Assembly (NCBI GenBank): GCA_024644285.1
Contig: JAHELH010000128.1
Span: 1 to 5,321, forward strand
Reading direction: 5' to 3'
DNA: 5,321 bases
DNA from: Paracoccaceae bacterium
GTDB taxonomy: Bacteria; Pseudomonadota; Alphaproteobacteria; Rhodobacterales; Rhodobacteraceae
Part shown: positions 1 through 4,498 of the stretch, in pieces
Layout of the letters: each line of letters begins with the position of its first letter
Position numbering within the stretch: the stretch's first letter is position 1
Program-made: the position numbers and the translations under genes
The notes under the pieces: generated by a model
Told to the model about the DNA's origin: nothing
The model's input: the letters and a program-made list of their open reading frames with translations, nothing else
Database searches by the model: none

Positions 1-17
1 GTGGTGTCGTCAAGCAT
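1..17 (-). CDS. 5' end of a divergent leftward gene (partial, unidentified)
   Basis: A leftward ATG at 17-15 begins a reading frame whose visible codons give Met-Leu-Asp-Asp-Thr before the window ends. The start is supported by a GGAGG ribosome binding site (CCTCC on the + strand at 23-27) with a five-base spacer, which is close to ideal. It diverges from the hydrolase at 93, with 75 bases between the two start codons, so the two genes may share a control region. The only AT-rich patch there is around 59-64, and I cannot assign convincing -35/-10 boxes on either strand. Five residues are too few to identify a family. If the hydrolase is a kynurenine formamidase, a tryptophan-catabolism gene would be a natural neighbour, but nothing visible shows this. 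Confidence 0.45.
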
Positions 18-92
18 GGGGGCCTCCGTATCGGGCTTGGGCTTTGCCGTCTTGTCACGATATAGGGCGGGGATTGCAAGCGGGAGTGCGCG

Positions 93-893
93 ATGGACCT
101 GAGCGACGCCTACGAGAACGGCGCCTATATCCCGGGGGCCGAGCGGTACCGGGAGACGTGGCCGGTCAAGGCGGCGGATTTCCAGAAGAGGCTGGCCGGC
201 CGGGCGCGGCTGGGCATCGCCTATGGGACAGGCCCGCGTCAGCGGTTCGACCTGTTCCTGCCGGACGGCGCGGCGGCGGGTCTGGCGGTGTTCGTACATG
301 GCGGCTACTGGAAGGCGCTCGACCGGTCGGATTGGTCGCACCTGGCCGCGGGGCCCCTGGCCCGCGGCTGGGCGGTGGCGATGCCGTCCTACACGCTGGC
401 GCCCGAGGCGCGGATTTCGCGGATCACCGCCGAGATCGCGGCGGCGGTGGCGGCGGCGGCGGGGGAAGTGCCGGGGCCGGTTGTGATCACCGGCCATTCC
501 GCGGGCGGGCATCTGTCGGCGCGGATGCGCTGCGCGGACGTGGAACTGCCCAAGCCGACGGCCGACCGGGTGGCGCGGGTGCTGCCGATCTCGCCGCTGG
601 CCGATTTGCGGCCGTTGATGCGGACCGAGATGAACGCGGTCCTCGGCATCGACGCGTCGGAAGCGGCGGTGGAGAGCCCGGTCTTGTGCGCCGATCTGCG
701 CGACTGGGACACGGTGGTCTGGGTCGGGGCCGAGGAACGGCCCGCCTTCCTCGACCAGGCGCGCTGGCTGGCGGACGCCTGGCCCGGCGCGGCGCTGCGG
801 GTGGCGCCGGGGCGGCACCATTTCGACGTGGTGGAAGAGCTGGAAGTGCCAGACAGCCCACTGACCTCTGCCCTGCTGGACGGCCTGATCTGA
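93..893 (+). CDS. Alpha/beta-hydrolase, kynurenine formamidase (arylformamidase) type
   Basis: A 266-residue cytoplasmic alpha/beta-hydrolase with no signal peptide. The HGGYW box at residues 69-73 is the oxyanion-hole motif (HGGxW) typical of kynurenine formamidases, which hydrolyse N-formylkynurenine to kynurenine and formate in tryptophan breakdown. The nucleophile elbow GHSAGG is at 134-139 (Ser136), and the C-terminal HHF at 242-244 supplies the catalytic histidine, probably His243. The acid normally found after the preceding strand falls in the segment VGAEERP (211-217), so it would be Glu214 or Glu215 rather than the usual Asp; Asp221 is an alternative. The length is normal for the family. 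The ATG at 93 is preceded by GGGAG at 82-86 with a six-base spacer. The gene is followed by its own terminator at 1014-1034 and appears monocistronic. The fold and catalytic class are secure. The substrate is inferred from the HGGYW motif, and a general carboxylesterase remains possible. Confidence 0.85.
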   Translation: MDLSDAYENGAYIPGAERYRETWPVKAADFQKRLAGRARLGIAYGTGPRQRFDLFLPDGAAAGLAVFVHGGYWKALDRSDWSHLAAGPLARGWAVAMPSYTLAPEARISRITAEIAAAVAAAAGEVPGPVVITGHSAGGHLSARMRCADVELPKPTADRVARVLPISPLADLRPLMRTEMNAVLGIDASEAAVESPVLCADLRDWDTVVWVGAEERPAFLDQARWLADAWPGAALRVAPGRHHFDVVEELEVPDSPLTSALLDGLI

Positions 894-1013
894 TTGCGGC
901 GCTGGCGCGCCATTCGATTTCCCCCATCCTCGGCTTCGCCTGCGGTGGGGCCCGCCGCCCCTTGCCGGTGTGGCGCAGCGCGGCGCCCTTCGGCCCGCGC
1001 GCGAGTGCGGGAG

Positions 1014-1034
1014 CCTCCGGCGGAGGTATTTTTT
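1014..1034 (+). terminator. Intrinsic terminator of the hydrolase gene
   Basis: CCTCC (1014-1018) pairs with GGAGG (1022-1026) around a GGC loop, followed by TA and then six T residues at 1029-1034. It lies 120 bases downstream of the hydrolase stop and 21 bases beyond the stop of the converging peptidase gene. The T-run is only on the + strand side, so it should act on rightward transcription only; read leftward the hairpin is followed by a GC-rich sequence. The non-coding stretch 894-1013 before it has no gene I can support. That stretch holds a second GC-rich stem, GGGGC at 947-951 with GCCCC at 957-961, which has no T-run. Confidence 0.75.
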
Positions 1035-1054
1035 GAAGCCAAAGATGAGGGGTG

Positions 1055-2044
1055 TCAGGTTTGGCCGAAGCGTTGCGACCAGCAGGGCAGAATGTCGGTG
1101 TCGGCGGGCGTGGCGAGGTAGACGCCGCGGGCGATGGCGCGGGCGAGGCATGTGGCGGCGGCATGGCCGATGAGCAGCGTGTCGGCGACCGGGTCGCCGA
1201 GCGGCCGCGCGCCGGTGGCGGCGGCGAAGACCAGGTCACCGTCCATCGGCGTGTGGCTGGGCACCAGGGCGCGGGCAAGGCCGTCCTGGGCGGCGGTGGC
1301 CATGCGCTGTGCCTGGGCCTGCGTCAGCGCCGCGTCTGTGGCGACAACCGCGATGGTGGTGTTGTGGCCGACGCGCTTGGTGGCAAGGCGCGCCGGATCG
1401 GGATGCGGGGCGGGGCCGAGACCGCCGAATTCCGCGCCGAACTCAAAGGGCGCGGCCCAGAAATGGCCGGCCGCATCGGCCAGGGCGGTTCCGAGGGCGT
1501 TGACGGCGACCAGCGCACCGATTGTGAACCCGGTGTCGAGCACCAGCGAGGCCGAGCCGAGACCGCCCTTCAGATCCGCCGTGGTGGCGCCGGTGCCGGC
1601 GCCGGCGGTGCCAAGCGCGAAATCCTGCCCGGCGGAGGCAAGCGCCAGCGCGCCGAGCGCCTTGTAGGGGTTCTCGGTCCAGTCCTTGCCGCCGCCGTTC
1701 AGCAGGTCGAACAGGATCGCGCCCGGCACGATCGGCACGCGCTGGTCTCCGACCGCGAAGCCCCGGCCCTGCGCGCGCAGCGTGTCGGCCACGCCCGAGG
1801 CGGCGTCGAGGCCGAAGGCCGAGCCGCCCGAGAGCACCAGCGCGTCGACCTGCTGCACGATCTTGTCGGGGGCCAGCAGGTCGGTCTCGCGGGTGCCGGG
1901 CGCGCCGCCCATGACGTGCACGGCGGCGGTGAAGGGGGTGTCGGCGGTCAGCACGGTGCAGCCGGTCTTGACGGCGTGGTCCTCGGCATTGCCGACGCTG
2001 AGGCCGGGCACATCGCTGATCAGGTTGCGCGGGCCGGGGCGCAT
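1055..2044 (-). CDS. P1/DmpA family (peptidase family S58) self-processing aminopeptidase-like hydrolase
   Basis: A 329-residue member of the DmpA/P1 family of N-terminal-nucleophile-like hydrolases (L-aminopeptidase/D-esterase, beta-peptidyl aminopeptidase, ThnT). Family signatures run in order: DVPGLSVG (11-18), GCTVL (28-32), SGGSAFGLDAA (72-82), VPIVPGAILFDL (103-114), GAGTGAT (148-154), KGGLGSAS (159-166), GALVAVNALG (176-185), HNTTIAVVATDA (227-238) and TPMDGDLVFAAATG (265-278). Members cleave themselves just before the catalytic Ser or Thr; here the predicted cut is Asn228-Thr229, giving chains of about 228 and 101 residues with Thr229 as nucleophile. Asn182 is the likely oxyanion-hole residue. 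The ATG at 2044 overlaps the stop of the upstream SDR gene (TGATG), which fixes the start and suggests translational coupling; the longer upstream frame is SDR antisense. No signal peptide is visible. The natural substrate is unknown, since relatives act on peptides, amides and esters. Confidence 0.9.
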   Translation of the reverse strand: MRPGPRNLISDVPGLSVGNAEDHAVKTGCTVLTADTPFTAAVHVMGGAPGTRETDLLAPDKIVQQVDALVLSGGSAFGLDAASGVADTLRAQGRGFAVGDQRVPIVPGAILFDLLNGGGKDWTENPYKALGALALASAGQDFALGTAGAGTGATTADLKGGLGSASLVLDTGFTIGALVAVNALGTALADAAGHFWAAPFEFGAEFGGLGPAPHPDPARLATKRVGHNTTIAVVATDAALTQAQAQRMATAAQDGLARALVPSHTPMDGDLVFAAATGARPLGDPVADTLLIGHAAATCLARAIARGVYLATPADTDILPCWSQRFGQT

Positions 2045-2784
2045 CAGATGCAGCGGCCGCCGTCGACTTCCATGGCGACGCCGGTGACCATGCCGGCCTC
2101 GTCCGAGCAGAGGTAGAGCGCGGCATTGGCCAGGTCCTCGGGGGTCGAGAACCGACCGAGCGGGATGGTGGCGAGGAACGCCGCACGGCGCTCCGGCGTG
2201 TCCTCGCCCAGAAAGCTGGCCAGAAGCGGCGTCTCGCCCGCCACCGGGCACAGCGCGTTGACGCGGATGCCCTGTGGCGCAAGCTCGACCGCCATCGCCT
2301 TGGTGGCGGTGATCATCCAGCCCTTCGAGGCGTTGTACCAGCTGAGCCGGGGCCGCGGGCTGAGCCCGGCGGTGGAGGCGATGTTGAGGATCGCGCCGCG
2401 GCCGCGCGCCTTCATCCGCGGCACCAGGTGGCGCGCGGTCAGGTAGACGGATTTGGCGTTGACCGCCAGCACGCGGTCGAACTCGTCTTCCGGCACCTCC
2501 TCCATCGGCATCGGCAGGTGGGTGACGCCGGCATTGTTGACCAGGATGTCGACATGGCCCAGCCGGTCGATGGCCGCCTGCGCCATCGCCCGGACGCTCT
2601 CGTCGTCGGCGACATCGACGGTTTGCGCGACGGCGTCGAGATCGTTGGCGACGGCTTCGGCGGCGGCGCGGTTGATGTCGGCGATCATCACCCGCGCGCC
2701 CTCGGCGGCGAAGCGGGCGGCGATGCCGGCGCCGAAACCCGACGCGGCCCCGGTGATGATGGCGGTCTTTCCCTGCAGTCGCAT
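2044..2784 (-). CDS. Short-chain dehydrogenase/reductase (SDR), classical type
   Basis: A 246-residue cytoplasmic NAD(P)-dependent oxidoreductase of typical classical-SDR length. The Rossmann glycine motif TGAASGFG is at 11-18. Asp36 at the end of the second strand favours NAD(H) over NADP(H). NNAG is at 83-86, and the catalytic tetrad is complete: Asn109, Ser137, Tyr150 and Lys154 (YNASK at 150-154). The C-terminus ends in the usual G-x-x-x-x-x-DGG pattern. The ATG at 2784 is chosen because GGGGAGG (CCTCCCC on the + strand at 2790-2796) sits five bases upstream and the Rossmann strand begins right after it; the longer frame to 3282 runs antisense through the VOC gene. It is the first gene of an operon with the P1 peptidase, which starts inside its stop codon. 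It resembles FabG and glucose-dehydrogenase-type SDRs, but sequence motifs do not reveal the substrate, so a biosynthetic role should not be assumed. Confidence 0.92.
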   Translation of the reverse strand: MRLQGKTAIITGAASGFGAGIAARFAAEGARVMIADINRAAAEAVANDLDAVAQTVDVADDESVRAMAQAAIDRLGHVDILVNNAGVTHLPMPMEEVPEDEFDRVLAVNAKSVYLTARHLVPRMKARGRGAILNIASTAGLSPRPRLSWYNASKGWMITATKAMAVELAPQGIRVNALCPVAGETPLLASFLGEDTPERRAAFLATIPLGRFSTPEDLANAALYLCSDEAGMVTGVAMEVDGGRCI

Positions 2785-2809
2785 GCTGGCCTCCCCGGCG
2801 TGTTGCGGT

Positions 2810-2837
2810 ATCTTACGGCGGCGGCGGGGAAAGCCAA
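2810..2837 (-). promoter_or_regulatory. Candidate promoter of the SDR-peptidase operon
   Basis: On the leftward strand TTGGCT (2837-2832) and TAAGAT (2815-2810) are separated by 16 bases, each matching four of six positions of the sigma-70 consensus. This is the only AT-containing patch in the 66-base gap between the divergent SDR and VOC starts. Transcription would start near 2803, leaving a leader of about 20 bases that carries the SDR ribosome binding site. A rightward promoter for the VOC gene must overlap this space, but I see no convincing boxes for it. Confidence 0.35.
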
Positions 2838-2850
2838 CAGGGAGGCGGCG

Positions 2851-3189
2851 ATGATCGACGGGGCGCACGTGGTGATCTATTCGACGGATGCCGGGGCGGA
2901 CCGCGCGTTCCTGCGCGACGTGCTGGGGTTCGGCCACGTGGATGCGGGCGAGGGCTGGCTGATCTTCGGCCTGCCGCCGGCGGAGGTGGCGGTGCACCCG
3001 GCGGAGACGGGCGGCCGGGCGGAATTCTATCTGATGTGCGATGACGTGGAGGCCGAGCGCGAGAGGTTGCTGGCGAAGGGCGCGGCGTGTTCGGAGATCA
3101 GCGACGAGGGCTGGGGGTTGCTGATGCATCTGAGCCTGCCGGGCGGCGGGCGGCTGGGGGTCTACCAGCCGCGCCACGCGCGGCCGTGA
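2851..3189 (+). CDS. Small VOC-superfamily (glyoxalase/bleomycin-resistance fold) protein
   Basis: A 112-residue protein consisting of one vicinal-oxygen-chelate domain. It has the two expected beta-alpha-beta-beta-beta modules: HVVIYSTD (6-13), the helix with FLRDVLGF (20-27), then WLIFGLPPAEVAVHP (36-50), and the second module starting EFYLMCDDV (58-66), followed by an ERLLAKG helix and LMHLSLPGGGRLGVYQP (91-107). His6 is at the usual first metal-ligand position, but the other typical positions hold His49, Tyr60 and Tyr105 instead of Glu or His. Glyoxalase I activity is therefore unlikely, and the true role (dioxygenase-like, binding or resistance protein) is open. The ATG at 2851 is preceded by GGGAGG at 2840-2845 with a five-base spacer; the longer upstream frame is antisense to the SDR. 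It diverges from the SDR-peptidase operon and may be co-controlled with it. It could act as a homodimer, as small VOC proteins often do. Confidence 0.85.
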   Translation: MIDGAHVVIYSTDAGADRAFLRDVLGFGHVDAGEGWLIFGLPPAEVAVHPAETGGRAEFYLMCDDVEAERERLLAKGAACSEISDEGWGLLMHLSLPGGGRLGVYQPRHARP

Positions 3190-3437
3190 GGCAGGTGCAT
3201 CCGGATGGCGGGCCGGGTGTCCCCATGGGGACAGGGGGTCAAGGTGTTGGGTTTGTTGATGGTAGCGGTAACGGGTGGACAAGGATAGTGGGTATTTTTT
3301 GTGTCATCTGAGAGCCGCGCTTTGCAGACCTTCTTGCCGTCCGCCGCAAGCGGCAGGTTCGAGCCCATAGCGAACTTCGCATTTTCTTCCTGAAACCATA
3401 CAGGGGCTGCCGAAGCGGCACTGGTACGAAACTGCGA
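3190..3437. other. Non-coding stretch between VOC and methyltransferase genes (transition to lower GC)
   Basis: 248 bases between two convergent genes, with no coding frame I would support. It holds a 16-bp palindrome at 3218-3233, a G-rich + strand stretch to about 3293, and a T-run at 3295-3300 with no hairpin in front of it. A hairpin TGCCG-AAG-CGGCA at 3408-3420, 17 bases beyond the methyltransferase stop, has no T-run on the leftward side and so would be a weak terminator at best. Short frames across 3162-3630 have no recognisable features. From roughly 3240 the composition becomes less GC-rich than in the genes to the left. Confidence 0.6.
3218..3233. repeat. Perfect 16-bp palindrome TGTCCCCATGGGGACA
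   Basis: The sequence equals its own reverse complement over all 16 bases; the next base pair outward does not continue the symmetry. It begins 28 bases after the VOC stop. As a hairpin it would have a six-base stem and a CATG loop, but neither strand has a T-run beside it, so it does not look like an intrinsic terminator. A binding site for a dimeric regulator, or part of a dispersed intergenic repeat, fits better; the sequence alone cannot tell which. Confidence 0.6.
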
Positions 3438-4310
3438 TCAAGCAGGATTGCGTGCGGAGATTACCCACGATGACGTGGGTGCCCAAATACCAATCTCGTC
3501 CCGTTCCTGGCTCTCGAAGAAAGCGCGCATCTCGCTCTCGATGCCTGGGCGCTTGGCCTCGGCAAGCGCTTCTCCGGCCTCGCGAAATACCTCGCCCCCT
3601 GGACCGATTGCCAACGCGAATTCGATGCATTCTTCCGGGGTCGTCCCGATCATGATCTTCTCGTCGACGCGGGTGAAAGAAATGTCCTCGTAACCGGCGC
3701 TCTTCATCATCGCGCCCGCCATCTCTTGATTGCCCATCGAAAAGGGGCCAGGTCCACAGGTATCAGCGTCTTCGCCCGGAGGCGGAAGATGGCGAAGGGT
3801 GATTTCCTTTGCTTCCTGCCACGCCGGATTGTCTTCGCGCCGCCGCCAGACGATATGCGTCATCTGCCCCCCCGGCTTTAGCGCCAGACGCATACGCCGC
3901 AACGCCGCCACCGGGTTTGTGAAAAACATCGTGCCAAAGCGGGCAACCACATAGTCGAACTCGTTCTCAGGCAATGCGACTTCGGCATCACCGCGGAAGA
4001 ACTCCACGTGCGAAAGCCCTTTTGCGGCGGCGTCCTTTCTGGCCTCTACCAGGAACGCATCGACGCAATCGATGCCGACAACACGCCCTTTCGGTCCAAC
4101 AATCTCAGCTATCTGGAGTGACATATCCCCCCAACCACAGCCGACATCAAGCACCGACATTCCCTCTTTGATGGGCAAACTTGGGATCACCGCCGCTGAA
4201 TGGCGTGACAACCCACCTTGGAGGATGTGCCGGTACTTTGTGAATTTGGGCTCAAGAATCGTGTTCCAGAACTTCACGAAATCCGTGTCGTCCTTGGTGT
4301 CTTGTTCCAT
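3438..4310 (-). CDS. Class I SAM-dependent methyltransferase (Methyltransf_11/25, UbiE-like)
   Basis: A 290-residue soluble methyltransferase. Motif I, VLDVGCGWGD (53-62), binds S-adenosylmethionine. The acidic residue that contacts the ribose is Asp81 in VVGIDCVD (77-84), GDAEVALP (107-114) follows, FDYVVARFGTMFF (118-130) is the post-II strand, and LKPGGQM (144-150) is motif III. After the Rossmann-like core, residues from about 155 to 280 form a C-terminal region that presumably shapes the acceptor pocket; it has no motif I recognise. The ATG at 4310 has GAGGGG (CCCCTC on the + strand at 4319-4324) eight bases upstream. The gene stands alone, 187 bases after the amidinotransferase stop, and is less GC-rich than its neighbours, with mixed third codon positions, which suggests a different history. 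Class and cofactor are secure. The methyl acceptor is unknown: it lacks the features I associate with guanidinoacetate methyltransferase, and a small-molecule O-, N- or C-methyltransferase is equally possible. Confidence 0.9.
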   Translation of the reverse strand: MEQDTKDDTDFVKFWNTILEPKFTKYRHILQGGLSRHSAAVIPSLPIKEGMSVLDVGCGWGDMSLQIAEIVGPKGRVVGIDCVDAFLVEARKDAAAKGLSHVEFFRGDAEVALPENEFDYVVARFGTMFFTNPVAALRRMRLALKPGGQMTHIVWRRREDNPAWQEAKEITLRHLPPPGEDADTCGPGPFSMGNQEMAGAMMKSAGYEDISFTRVDEKIMIGTTPEECIEFALAIGPGGEVFREAGEALAEAKRPGIESEMRAFFESQERDEIGIWAPTSSWVISARNPA

Positions 4311-4333
4311 GCTGAAATCCCCTCATTGCAAGC

Positions 4334-4362
4334 AGGATATCACAGGTCTGAAGGTTTCTCTA
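4334..4362 (-). promoter_or_regulatory. Candidate promoter of the methyltransferase gene
   Basis: Leftward TAGAGA (4362-4357) and TATCCT (4339-4334) are separated by 17 bases, each matching four of six consensus positions. Transcription would start about 15-20 bases before the ATG at 4310, leaving just enough leader for the ribosome binding site at 4324-4319. Its presence in the gap after the amidinotransferase gene argues for separate transcription of the methyltransferase. Two four-of-six boxes are weak evidence. Confidence 0.3.
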
Positions 4363-4474
4363 ATACCGGTGCGAACGCGCAGCCTCGAAGAATCCGAACA
4401 GCGGCTTGCATGGAACCGCGACCAATGCTTGGGGTCCGCTTTGTCCCGTTGAGCATACCCTGCCATAGTGTGTA

Positions 4475-4492
4475 GCGACGCTCGCTTGTCGC
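4475..4492 (-). terminator. Weak hairpin just after the amidinotransferase stop
   Basis: GCGAC (4475-4479) can pair with GTCGC (4488-4492) around an eight-base loop, beginning six bases beyond the leftward stop codon at 4501-4499. No T-run follows on the leftward strand, so this is at best an inefficient or Rho-assisted terminator. The rest of the gap, 4311-4474, holds the candidate methyltransferase promoter and no supportable gene; frames through it lack ribosome binding sites and family features. Confidence 0.25.
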
Positions 4493-4498
4493 CCTCCC

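Noticed and set aside
44..1036. Rightward reading frame of 330 residues overlapping the hydrolase
   Set aside because: It is a frame-shifted shadow of the hydrolase, rich in Gly, Arg and Ala, with no recognisable motif; the hydrolase frame has the full catalytic set.
1052..2116. Long rightward reading frame of 354 residues antisense to the P1 peptidase
   Set aside because: It mirrors a gene with complete family motifs, has the biased Gly/Ala/Arg composition of a high-GC shadow frame and has no family feature.
3215..3251. Four G-runs on the + strand as a possible G-quadruplex
   Set aside because: Two of the loops would be nine or more bases long and one run is part of the palindrome; this is weak and expected in G-rich DNA.
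3295..3300. T-run as the terminator of the VOC gene
   Set aside because: No stem lies directly in front of it; the nearest symmetric sequence, the palindrome, is more than 60 bases upstream.
3356..3365. GGTTCGAGCC, resembling the T-arm of a tRNA
   Set aside because: The flanking bases do not form a five-pair T-stem, and no acceptor stem, anticodon arm or D-arm is nearby.
3162..3368. Small leftward frame of 68 residues across the gap
   Set aside because: No ribosome binding site, no motif, and it overlaps the end of the VOC gene antisense; more likely non-coding or repeat sequence.
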